Of a stretch of DNA of 64,000 bases, positions 33,576 through 41,413 are shown piece after piece. The DNA is taken from contig JAPZUA010000001.1 of assembly GCA_027532905.1 (NCBI GenBank), forward strand, positions 1-64,000, given 5' to 3'. Positions within the stretch are counted from its first letter, which is position 1. Every line of letters begins with the position of its first letter. Made by a program: the position numbers and the translations under genes. The notes under the pieces were generated by a model, which saw only the letters and a list, made by a program, of their open reading frames with translations, did no database searches and was not told where the DNA came from. Source of the DNA: Magnetospirillum sp. (GTDB lineage Bacteria > Pseudomonadota > Alphaproteobacteria > CACIAM-22H2).

Positions 33576-33878
33576 TCAACGGATCGGGTTGTGGACGGTG
33601 ACAAGCTTGGTGCCGTCGGGGAAGGTCGCCTCGACCTGGATTTCGTGGATCATTTCGGCGATCCCCTCCATCACCTGCTCGCGCGTCACGACCTTGCCGC
33701 CGTCGCGCATGAGATCGGCGACGCTGCGCCCGTCGCGCGCACCCTCGACGACGAAATCGGCGATCAGCGCCACCGCCTCGGGATGGTTGAGCTTCACGCC
33801 GCGCTCCAATCGCCGGCGTGCCACCTGCGCCGCCATGGCGACCAGCAGCTTGTCCTTTTCGCGCGGACTGAGATTCAT
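33576..33878 (-). CDS. ureA: Urease subunit gamma
   Basis: The 100-residue subunit is full length and canonical: [60 protein letters not shown] and the C-terminal [13 protein letters not shown]. It follows ureD by 37 bases. Separate gamma and beta genes are the usual bacterial layout. Confidence 0.97.
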   Translation of the reverse strand: MNLSPREKDKLLVAMAAQVARRRLERGVKLNHPEAVALIADFVVEGARDGRSVADLMRDGGKVVTREQVMEGIAEMIHEIQVEATFPDGTKLVTVHNPIR

Positions 33879-33915
33879 CGCATTCCCCCTTCACGTTCCG
33901 TCCGAAATTCTAGCA

Positions 33916-34737
33916 TCACACGTGCCAAAGGCGAGACAGCCGTTGCGGCAAGCCGAACAGTCGCGCGCGCAGCGCCCCCCACAGCGCCACATAGCGCGCG
34001 CGCAAGGCGGCGATATCGGCGTCGAGCAGGCGAACGACCAGCAAATCGCCGACCAAACCGCAAGATACACCGGGCTGATCGCGAGCGGTCGCAAGGGCTG
34101 CTGCAGGATCGGCGCAGAGGCACACGAGCGTCGCCACGGCCCGCGCACCGCCGAACAAAGCCGGTCGGTCGAGTAGCGCGTCGTCGACGGGGTCGGCGAT
34201 CAGCGCATCGGCCCACAGCAATCGCCCGTCCCGCCGGATCTGCCAGCGGTCAAAAAGCGCTCCGCCTGTCATCGTCTCGCCGCGCGCGCGGCGACCAAAT
34301 ACGACGATCTCGCCGCCCAAGAACTGCGCTGCCGGCGCCAAATCGACCGACAAACGGCGCGAAAGCCGCGCTTGGTCGAACAGGATCGTCTCCTGCGGAA
34401 ACCATTCGAGCCTGCCGCCCGCACCGACCGTCAAGCGGTTCGCGACATTGGCCACAGGCCCCCAGCTGCGATAGATCTTCTCAGCCGCCTGCCCCACGAC
34501 CAATGCAGATGCCCCCGGGCCGACTTCGATCGTTGTTTGCAGTTCGTCGCCGCCGACCACGCCGCCGCCGGTATTGACCAACACGACAACGGGCTGCGGT
34601 TCTTCAAGCGGTGCCGGAAACAGCAATTTGAGCGGATCGCGCTGCTCGAGATCGCGCAATCTTGTCGCACCGTCGGTCCCGCGAAGGAACGAAGCAAGAC
34701 AACGCCCCGAAACCTTGGGACGCCCCAGCCCGATCAT
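33916..34737 (-). CDS. ureD: Urease accessory protein UreD
   Basis: The 273-residue protein is the scaffold that binds apo-urease during nickel insertion. Motifs include LLFPAPLEEPQPVVVLVNTGGGVVGGD (read in two parts), TTQAAEKIYRS-like GQAAEKIYRSWG, RLEWFPQETILFDQARLSR and GEIVVFGRRARGE. I place the start at 34737, preceded by AAGGG at a good distance; ATG 34755 would add six residues but has a poor binding site. It heads ureDABCEFG. The divergent SDR gene begins only 41 bases away, so the ureD promoter must be very compact or lie inside the SDR coding region. Confidence 0.93.
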   Translation of the reverse strand: MIGLGRPKVSGRCLASFLRGTDGATRLRDLEQRDPLKLLFPAPLEEPQPVVVLVNTGGGVVGGDELQTTIEVGPGASALVVGQAAEKIYRSWGPVANVANRLTVGAGGRLEWFPQETILFDQARLSRRLSVDLAPAAQFLGGEIVVFGRRARGETMTGGALFDRWQIRRDGRLLWADALIADPVDDALLDRPALFGGARAVATLVCLCADPAAALATARDQPGVSCGLVGDLLVVRLLDADIAALRARYVALWGALRARLFGLPQRLSRLWHV

Positions 34738-34778
34738 GCTATGCCCTTCGTCCATTCCAACAGCTTAGGGGGTTGCCG

Positions 34779-35558
34779 ATGACCGAACAATCGTGTCGCG
34801 ATCTGCGCGTGCTCGTGACTGCCGGTGCGGCCGGCATCGGCCGCGAAATTGCGGACGCCTTTGCCGGCGTCGGCGCCCGCGTTGCGGTTTGCGACATCGA
34901 CGAGGCAGCCCTTGCCCGTTTTCGCGCCGAATTGCCCGGCCACGAAGCGTTCGAATGTGACGTTTCCGACGAGGACGACGTCGACGATCTGTTCGACGAC
35001 GTGATCGATACGCTGGGCGGGCTCGACGTGCTCGTCAACAATGCCGGCATTGCGGGCCCGACCGGCCCGGTCGAATCCCTGTCGCCCGACGATTGGCGGC
35101 ATACAATGGAAATCAACATCGACGGCCAATTTTTGTGCGTGCGGCGCGCCGTACCGCTGCTGCGCGCGGCCGGTGGCGGCAGCATCATCAACATGTCGTC
35201 GGCGGCAGGGCGTTTCGGCTTTCCGCATCGCACGCCCTATGCCGCCAGCAAATGGGCCGTGATCGGCTTCACCAAGAGCCTCGCGATCGAACTCGGGCCC
35301 GACAATATCCGGGTCAACGCCATCTTGCCCGGTGCGGTCGACGGGCCGCGTATCCGCCGCGTCATTCAGGCCAAAGCCGCTTCGACCGGCGTTGCGGTCG
35401 AAGAGCTCGAGCGGATCTACACGCAACAAGCCTCGCTCGGCCGCATGGTCGATCCGCAGGACATCGCGCGCATGGCGCTGTTTTTGGCGGGTTCGGGCGG
35501 GCGCAATATTTCGGGCCAAGCGCTCGCGATCGACGGCGACACGCAAGCGCTGGTCTGA
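34779..35558 (+). CDS. SDR-family oxidoreductase
   Basis: The 259-residue short-chain dehydrogenase has a slightly altered cofactor motif TAGAAGIGREIADAF, then LVNNAGIAGP and the catalytic SSAAG ... YAASKWA (Ser, Tyr, Lys). The C-terminal ISGQALAIDGDTQ is classical. Start ATG 34779 follows TTAGGGGG. It stands alone, divergent from ureD and convergent on the bactofilin gene. It resembles the hydroxy-acid/sugar dehydrogenase branch of SDRs but the substrate cannot be told. Confidence 0.88.
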   Translation: MTEQSCRDLRVLVTAGAAGIGREIADAFAGVGARVAVCDIDEAALARFRAELPGHEAFECDVSDEDDVDDLFDDVIDTLGGLDVLVNNAGIAGPTGPVESLSPDDWRHTMEINIDGQFLCVRRAVPLLRAAGGGSIINMSSAAGRFGFPHRTPYAASKWAVIGFTKSLAIELGPDNIRVNAILPGAVDGPRIRRVIQAKAASTGVAVEELERIYTQQASLGRMVDPQDIARMALFLAGSGGRNISGQALAIDGDTQALV

Positions 35559-35566
35559 ACGACCGG

Positions 35567-36022
35567 CTATTTCTTGGCGCCTTCGCCGACCTTGGCGACG
35601 TCGTGCACAAGCGCCAGCGCGGCGGGGGCTGCCGCTTCGGCCGCACTCGCATCGTCGAGGCGCTGCAGATGGCCGTCGACCTGCGCTTCGGGTTCGACGG
35701 TCAGCGTTTCGTAGCGAATGTCGCCGGTGACGCGCGCCGTGCGGCCGAGTTCGACCGCACTGGCGCGGATTGGCCCCACGACCCTGCCCAATACCCGAAC
35801 GCGCTTGGCCGTGACCTCGCCGCGCACTTCCCCGGTGACGCCGATCGTCAGCGAATAGGTGTGCAGCGCGCCCTCGACGGTGCCGTCGAGCTGGATATCG
35901 CCGTCGCAGGCAATGTTGCCCTTGACCGAGAAACCCTGCGCGATGATCGAGGGCACGTTCGAACTAGTCGCTTTGGCAGGCCGCGCTTCGGCGACCGGTT
36001 TGCTATTCGATTTTCCGAACAT
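35567..36022 (-). CDS. Bactofilin
   Basis: The 151-residue protein is a bactofilin (DUF583), a beta-helical cytoskeletal protein that polymerises without nucleotide and recruits cell-wall enzymes. The repeated strands are visible from about residue 25 to 110 (SIIAQGFSVKGNIACDGDIQ, then LDGTVEGALHTYSLTIG, EVRGEVTAKRVRVLGRVVG and TGDIRYETLTVEPEAQVDG), flanked by short disordered Ala/Pro-rich ends. Its start lies 20 bases inside the upstream M23 peptidase gene, so the two are translationally coupled. By analogy to known M23-bactofilin pairs it likely positions that peptidase for cell shape or stalk/bud formation. Confidence 0.93.
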   Translation of the reverse strand: MFGKSNSKPVAEARPAKATSSNVPSIIAQGFSVKGNIACDGDIQLDGTVEGALHTYSLTIGVTGEVRGEVTAKRVRVLGRVVGPIRASAVELGRTARVTGDIRYETLTVEPEAQVDGHLQRLDDASAAEAAAPAALALVHDVAKVGEGAKK

Positions 36023-37328
36023 GGCGGGCTGCCTCCAAAAAGCGGACGGGATCGACGGCGCGGCCATCGACGAGAACTTCGTAGTGAACGTGCGGCCCCG
36101 TGCTGCGGCCGGTTGAGCCGAGCAGGCCGACCGTTTGCCGCCGCTCCACGCGCTGGCCGACGCGCACGTCGATCCGCGTCAGATGACCATAGCGCGTCGA
36201 AAGACCGAATTCATGCTGGATTTCGACCATATTGCCGTACTCGCCGCTCCAACCGGCGGTAACCACGCGCCCCGGTGCTGTCGCCAGAACCGGCGTGCGC
36301 GGCGGTGCTTGCAGATCGATGCCGCTATGCATGGCGAGTTGCCCGTTGAAGGGGTCGCGCCGCATCCCGAACGGGCTCATGACGGCAAAATCGTCGAGCG
36401 GCGCATGGACCGGCAGGCCGCGCAACGCCGTCCGCAAATCGCGCAGGCGCTCGAGATCGGAGCCCAGCGAGGCGAGTTTGAGGCTGGCGTTCGGCAGGGA
36501 TTCGTCGCCGACCGCGTTTACGAATGGACCGCCCGCGTTGGCCACGCGTGCGGCGACCACGCGATCCGGCTGCAGGCCCGTACCGCGCAAGATGCGCATG
36601 ATTTCGTCGATCTGCGCCTTGGTCGAGCCGGCGATTTCGCTCAGTGCCGCATCCTGCGCCTTGGCGGCGTCCTGGTTTGCCGCGCGCACGCCGTTGAGAG
36701 AGCCAACGACCGTGCGGTGCTCCATCGCCAAACGCCGCGCCTCGACCGCCAAGCGGCCGCGCTCGGCCATCGCTTCGATGCGCAACCGCTCGATCACTGC
36801 CGCACGTTCAGCCGCACTGGCGGCATCCGGAACTCGGGCCCCCAGGCGCGTTTCGACTTGCTGCAGCCGCTCCATCAATCCTGTGTGGGTCGCAAGCGCG
36901 CGTTCGCGCTCGCTCTCCGCAGTTGCAAGGCCGCGCTCGATTTCGACCATTCGCGCACTCAGCATGTTGCGCTGCTCGATCAGGCTTGCGACTGTTTCGG
37001 CGGCTTCGGCACGGCCGCGCTCGGTCGCGCGCACCAAGGCTTGCCCCAACTCCTCCATCCGCGCGCGATGGTCTTCCTGCAAACGCGCCACATCGAGACT
37101 GCGCGTCTCGATTTCGATCAACGCGGCACGATAGGCGCTCGAAGCGGCAACGCCACCGACGATCGCCACCAGAACCGCCGCAGCGACAGATTGCTGGGCG
37201 AAGCTCGAAATCCGAACGAGGCGCACAGCGCCGTCGGACCGCAACAGCACTTCGCGCGGGCGGAAAAGACGCGCCATGCGCGCGCGCAATCTCGCATTCC
37301 ATCCACGTTGAGAACCGTTAAACAGCAT
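36003..37328 (-). CDS. M23 (LytM-type) membrane-anchored peptidoglycan endopeptidase
   Basis: The 441-residue protein has an N-terminal membrane segment (SVAAAVLVAIVGGVAASSAY), a long coiled-coil region (residues ~80-260) and a C-terminal LytM/M23 domain. The zinc site is complete: AMHSGIDLQAPPRTP gives His and Asp, and TGPHVHYEVLVDGR gives the HxH pair, so it should cut peptide cross-links rather than act only as an activator. The start at 37328 is tentative because the frame is open to 37526; it is chosen since the basic cytoplasmic stretch before the helix begins there. Coupled to bactofilin by a 20-base overlap, like LmdC/BacA pairs. Confidence 0.9.
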   Translation of the reverse strand: MLFNGSQRGWNARLRARMARLFRPREVLLRSDGAVRLVRISSFAQQSVAAAVLVAIVGGVAASSAYRAALIEIETRSLDVARLQEDHRARMEELGQALVRATERGRAEAAETVASLIEQRNMLSARMVEIERGLATAESERERALATHTGLMERLQQVETRLGARVPDAASAAERAAVIERLRIEAMAERGRLAVEARRLAMEHRTVVGSLNGVRAANQDAAKAQDAALSEIAGSTKAQIDEIMRILRGTGLQPDRVVAARVANAGGPFVNAVGDESLPNASLKLASLGSDLERLRDLRTALRGLPVHAPLDDFAVMSPFGMRRDPFNGQLAMHSGIDLQAPPRTPVLATAPGRVVTAGWSGEYGNMVEIQHEFGLSTRYGHLTRIDVRVGQRVERRQTVGLLGSTGRSTGPHVHYEVLVDGRAVDPVRFLEAARHVRKIE

Positions 37329-37510
37329 ACATTCGATCCGCACCTTAAACACGAAGCGGCGATGATGCCGATTCAGCAGGCGCGGTTCAAGCAAGGTTTC
37401 GCAATTTTCGTCCAAAAATGAGGCACGAAATTGAGGCGATTTGATCACTTGAAAAGCAGGTCGCAAGCACATGATTCTGAATGATTCCAGAGGCGCGAAA
37501 GGCATGTGCC

Positions 37511-37519
37511 TGTGGATAA
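37511..37519 (-). other. Single perfect DnaA-box 9-mer
   Basis: TGTGGATAA here is the reverse complement of the consensus DnaA box TTATCCACA. It lies in the 208-base gap between the M23 peptidase gene and the ABC permease gene. No second copy or A/T-rich unwinding element is seen nearby, so it is not an origin; it could be a chance match or a DnaA-binding regulatory site. Confidence 0.3.
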
Positions 37520-37536
37520 GCTGCAAGACTTTCGGG

Positions 37537-38343
37537 TTACAATTTCACGCGCGTCGTCCCGATGCGGCTTGCCGACCACGCCACACACGCAATGCACACG
37601 ATCATGAGGGTCGCCAGCGCGTTAATCTGCGGCGACAGACCAAGACGCACGCTCGCATAGATCAGCATCGGCAACGTCGTCGCGCCTGGGCCCGAAACGA
37701 AACTCGCGACCACCAGATCGTCGAGCGAGAGCGTGAATGCAAGCAGCCAGCCCGCCGCGACGGCCGGCGCCAGCAGCGGCAGCGTCACGCGAACAAATGC
37801 GCGCCACGGTTTTGCACCCAAATCGCGCGCCGCCTCCTCGAGGGCGGGATCGATGCCGCGCAGCCGTGCTTCGACGATGACGGCCACGAATGCCGAGCCG
37901 TAGCACGCATGGGCAAAGGCGATCACAAGGAAACCGCGTTCGGCGGGCCACCCGACCAGACTGTCGAGCGTGGCAAACGCCATCAGCATCGCCAATCCCA
38001 GTATGACTTCGGGCAACACCATGGGGGCAAGCAGCAGCAAGGCAAACAAGGCGCGGCCGGGGAAACGACCGAGGCGGCCAAGAACGTAGCCCGCCAAGGT
38101 GCCGATCGTCGCCGCGAGACTCGCCGACGCGGCCGCAACGGCGAAACTGAGGCCGGCCGCTTCGAGCATGCGGACATTGCCGAACAATTCGCCGTACCAT
38201 TTAGTCGAGAAGCCCGCCCAAACCGTGACCAAGCGGCTCTCGTTGAAGCTGAACGCCGCCATGATAACGATCGGCAAATACAGAAACGCAAAACCCGCTG
38301 CGAGCATCGTCGGAAGCGTCGCGGCGGTCGGACGGCGCATCAT
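37537..38343 (-). CDS. Polyamine-type ABC transporter permease (PotI/PotC-like)
   Basis: The 268-residue membrane protein has six hydrophobic segments and the EAA loop typical of ABC permeases (EEAARDLGAKPWRAFVRVTLPLLAP). The region LSLDDLVVASFVSGPGATTLPM is characteristic of PotI/PotC permeases. ATG 38343 overlaps the stop of the PotH-like gene by ATGA. It is the last gene of the potFGHI-like operon. Confidence 0.9.
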   Translation of the reverse strand: MMRRPTAATLPTMLAAGFAFLYLPIVIMAAFSFNESRLVTVWAGFSTKWYGELFGNVRMLEAAGLSFAVAAASASLAATIGTLAGYVLGRLGRFPGRALFALLLLAPMVLPEVILGLAMLMAFATLDSLVGWPAERGFLVIAFAHACYGSAFVAVIVEARLRGIDPALEEAARDLGAKPWRAFVRVTLPLLAPAVAAGWLLAFTLSLDDLVVASFVSGPGATTLPMLIYASVRLGLSPQINALATLMIVCIACVAWSASRIGTTRVKL

Positions 38344-39170
38344 CGCGTGGCCGAACGCAGCCGGTCGAACAGCAGCAACGGCACGGCCAGCAAAGCCGCA
38401 AGCGTCGTCGCCAACGCGCAGGCCATCGGCCAATCGCGGTTCTGGAAAAACTCGAACCACAGAACACGGCCGATCATCGGAGAGTCCGGCCCGCCAAGCA
38501 GATCGGGGATAACGAATTCGCCGCTCGCAGGGATAAACACTAGCAGCGCCCCTGCCGCCACACCCGGCAGCGACAGCGGAAACGTCACGCGCCAAAAGGC
38601 GCGCCGAGGCCCTGCCCCGAGATCGTGGGCCGCCTCGAGCAAGCTTGCATCGAGTTTCTCGAGCGTGGCGTAGAGCGGCAGGACCATAAACGGCAGATAG
38701 GCGTAGACGATGCCAAGGTGCACCGCAAACTCGTTGGCGATCAATTGCAGCGGCGCCTCGATCAGCCCGAATTCGGCCAGAACCGTATTGACGAGGCCGG
38801 TCGGGCGCAGCAACCCCATCCACGCATAGACGCGGATCAGAAACGACGTCCAGAACGGCAGCATGACGAGGAACAGCAGCAAAGCGCGGTGCTGCGGGCG
38901 CGCACGCACGATCGCCAAAGCCATCGGATAGCCGACCAAAAGGCATATCAAGGTCGAAGTGCCGGCGATGCGCGCGGCATTGGCAAGCGCGCCCCAATAG
39001 AGATCGTCCGAGAGAAGCAGGCGATAACTGGCAAGCGAAAAGCCCCACTCGAACGGCGGGGCCCCTTGCGTGGCCTCGCCGAAACCGATCGCCACGATCA
39101 GCGCAAACGGCATTGCGATCGCCGCCAGAAGCCATGCGTAGACCGGAACGATGAAAACGGCGCGGTTCAT
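38340..39170 (-). CDS. Polyamine-type ABC transporter permease (PotH/PotB-like)
   Basis: The 276-residue permease has six membrane segments, the PotH-type LPFWTSFLIRVYAWMGLLR stretch, the EAA loop EAAHDLGAGPRRAFWRVTFPL, and FIPASGEFVIPDLLGGPDS before the last helices. It pairs with the next permease to form the channel. Its start overlaps the ATPase stop by ATGA. Confidence 0.92.
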   Translation of the reverse strand: MNRAVFIVPVYAWLLAAIAMPFALIVAIGFGEATQGAPPFEWGFSLASYRLLLSDDLYWGALANAARIAGTSTLICLLVGYPMALAIVRARPQHRALLLFLVMLPFWTSFLIRVYAWMGLLRPTGLVNTVLAEFGLIEAPLQLIANEFAVHLGIVYAYLPFMVLPLYATLEKLDASLLEAAHDLGAGPRRAFWRVTFPLSLPGVAAGALLVFIPASGEFVIPDLLGGPDSPMIGRVLWFEFFQNRDWPMACALATTLAALLAVPLLLFDRLRSATR

Positions 39171-40120
39171 TGCGGCAGATAGCGCTCGGCGTCGGGCGGC
39201 CAACCGAACGCGACCTCGACACCGTTGTCGGGCACCGGCGCTTGGCCGGGTTGGCTCACGATCACGCGGCCGAGCGCACTGTCGAGAAACACCAAGCGCC
39301 GCTCGCCGAGATAGGCGCATTCGCGCACGCGGCCCCTATGCGGGCCGTGACCCAGCGCCATGCGCTCCGGCCGCACGGCCGTGAAGCCGTGCCCGCCCGG
39401 CCCCGCAAACAGGTTTATGCGCCCGACAAACTCGGCCACGAATCGCGTCGCCGGGCGTTCGTAGAGCTCGCTTGGAGCTGCGATCTGCACGATGCGGCCG
39501 GCCTCCATCACGCCGATCCGGTCGGAGATCGCCATCGCCTCGTCCTGGTCGTGGGTGACGAAGACGAACGCGATGCCCAAACGCGCCTGAAGCTCGACAA
39601 GCTCGAGCCGCGTTTCTTCGCGCAGTTTGGCGTCGAGCGCCGACAGGGGTTCGTCGAGGAGCAGCACTTTGGGATGTCGCGCAAGTGCGCGCGCGATCGC
39701 CACGCGCTGGCGCTGGCCGCCGGAAAGGGCCGCAGGCTTTCGCGCTGCGAACCCGCCAAGGCGCACAAGCTCGAGCATCTCATCGACACGCTTGGCGCGC
39801 GCGCGCTTGTCCATCGGCAATGTTTCGAGCCCGAACCCGACATTGGCCGCGACGGTCAAGTGCGGAAACAATGCGTAGTTTTGGAATACCGTGTTGACGG
39901 GGCGCTCCCATGCGGGCATCGCCGTCACTTCCACGCCGTCGAGCCAGATGCGGCCCGCATCGGGCTGCTCGAATCCGCCGATGCAGCGCAGCAAGCTCGT
40001 CTTGCCGCAACCCGAGGGGCCGAGCAGGCAGAATATCTCGCCGGCCGCGATCTCAAGGTCGATTCCGGCGACCGCCGAAACCGTCCCGTAGCGCTTGGCG
40101 ATGCCTTCGAGCCGGATCAC
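39167..40120 (-). CDS. Polyamine-type ABC transporter ATP-binding protein (PotG/PotA-like)
   Basis: The 317-residue ATPase has Walker A GPSGCGKTS, the Q-loop NYALFPHLTV, signature LSGGQRQRVAIARAL, Walker B LLLDEPLSALD and a C-terminal TOBE regulatory domain (FTAVRPERMALG). I place the start at a GTG (40120), giving MIRLEGIAKRYG; no ATG is available near it and the binding protein gene ends 11 bases upstream. The start is therefore the least certain part. Confidence 0.9.
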   Translation of the reverse strand: MIRLEGIAKRYGTVSAVAGIDLEIAAGEIFCLLGPSGCGKTSLLRCIGGFEQPDAGRIWLDGVEVTAMPAWERPVNTVFQNYALFPHLTVAANVGFGLETLPMDKRARAKRVDEMLELVRLGGFAARKPAALSGGQRQRVAIARALARHPKVLLLDEPLSALDAKLREETRLELVELQARLGIAFVFVTHDQDEAMAISDRIGVMEAGRIVQIAAPSELYERPATRFVAEFVGRINLFAGPGGHGFTAVRPERMALGHGPHRGRVRECAYLGERRLVFLDSALGRVIVSQPGQAPVPDNGVEVAFGWPPDAERYLPQ

Positions 40121-40131
40121 GAACGCAGGCC

Positions 40132-41226
40132 CTACCGCCCCGTCGTCACGCGCGTCCAAGCGCGCGTGCGCAGCCGCTCGTAGTCGCGGGCTGCAGGCGT
40201 GACGGTGTAGAGTTTTGCGCGGATTTCGGGCGGAACGAACACGGTCGGATCGTCGCGCAAGTCCGGCCGTACCAAGGCGCGCGCCGCCGGCACGGCCGTC
40301 GGGTAGCCAACCGCGTCGCTGTTGAGGGCGGCGATCTCCGGGCGCAGCATGAAATCGACGAAACGATGCGCTGCATCGACATTGCGCGCATCGGCCGGGA
40401 TCGCCCATACGTCGTGCGACAGCAATGCGCCCTCCTGCGGCACTGCGAACTCGATCCGCACATTGGCGCGCTTGCTTTCGGCGGCTCTTGCGGCTGCCTG
40501 CTTGATGTCGCCCGAATAGCCGAAAGCCAAGCACGCGTCGCCGTTGGCGAGATCGTTGATGTATTCCGACCCGTGCCATTTGCGCACGAACGGGCGAATG
40601 CGCATCAACGCTTCGGTCGCGCGCGTCAGATGTTCGGGCTCCTTGGAGTCCGGCGGCAGGCCGAGATACGCAAGGGCCGCCGGGAACACGTCCGTCGGCG
40701 AATCCAACACCACGATGCCGCAGGCTTGGAACCGGCGCGCAACGTCCGGATCGAAAATCATTCGCAGCGAGAAGACCGGCGCATCGGCCATAATGCGCGC
40801 AACCCGTTCGGCGTTGTAGCCGATGCCGGTCATGCTCGACATGTGCGGCACAGCGAAGCGATTGCCGGGATCGGCGCGCTCGAGTTCGCGCATCACCTGC
40901 GGATCGAGATTGGCGAAATTCGGCAGCTTCGCGCGGTCGAATTCGCGATAGAGCCGTGCGGGCAGCTGCTGCGCCAGAAACGGCGAAGCGGTTGGCACGA
41001 CGAGATCGTAGCCCGAGCGGCCCGCGCGCAGTTTGGCGTCGAGCGTCTCGTTCGAATCGTAGGTGTCGTAGCGCACGCGTATGCCGGTCTCGCGCTGGAA
41101 ACGCTCGATCGCCTGCGGCGAAACGTAGTCGTTCCAATTGTAGATATTGAGTACGGCTTGCGCTTGCGCCGGACCGCCCGCCAGGCCGAAAAGCACCGCC
41201 ATTGCCGCCAAAAAACGTCCTGCCAT
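40132..41226 (-). CDS. Polyamine-type ABC transporter periplasmic binding protein (PotF-like)
   Basis: The 364-residue protein has a signal peptide (ending GGPAQAQA) followed by the PotF/PotD opening LNIYNWNDYVSPQAIERF. Later motifs YDLVVPTASPFLAQQL, MSSMTGIGYNAERV and CLAFGYSGDIKQA belong to the same family, which binds putrescine or spermidine. It is first in the leftward operon binding protein, ATPase, two permeases. A GTG three codons upstream is an alternative start. It is divergent from allophanate hydrolase; the 187-base gap between them shows no clear operator. Because neighbours deal with urea and purine nitrogen, the ligand could be another cationic nitrogen compound. Confidence 0.9.
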   Translation of the reverse strand: MAGRFLAAMAVLFGLAGGPAQAQAVLNIYNWNDYVSPQAIERFQRETGIRVRYDTYDSNETLDAKLRAGRSGYDLVVPTASPFLAQQLPARLYREFDRAKLPNFANLDPQVMRELERADPGNRFAVPHMSSMTGIGYNAERVARIMADAPVFSLRMIFDPDVARRFQACGIVVLDSPTDVFPAALAYLGLPPDSKEPEHLTRATEALMRIRPFVRKWHGSEYINDLANGDACLAFGYSGDIKQAAARAAESKRANVRIEFAVPQEGALLSHDVWAIPADARNVDAAHRFVDFMLRPEIAALNSDAVGYPTAVPAARALVRPDLRDDPTVFVPPEIRAKLYTVTPAARDYERLRTRAWTRVTTGR

Positions 41227-41413
41227 CGCACCCACTCCGGATCGCCAGATTTGTGCAAGATTAGAGCCTCGTCGGCCCCTTCCCTGTCAATCGTCGGGAC
41301 AAGGCCGACGTAGAAATTTGGCCTCGCATTCGCTACTTTTGTTATCGTTGCAATGTCCGGGCCTGGGCCGAATTGGCTTCGAGTCGCGGGCGCTTTGTCC
41401 CACGCAGGTTTTC

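Noticed and set aside
37329-37536. Replication origin near the DnaA box
   Set aside because: Only one box is present and neither origin-linked genes nor an A/T-rich unwinding region adjoins it.
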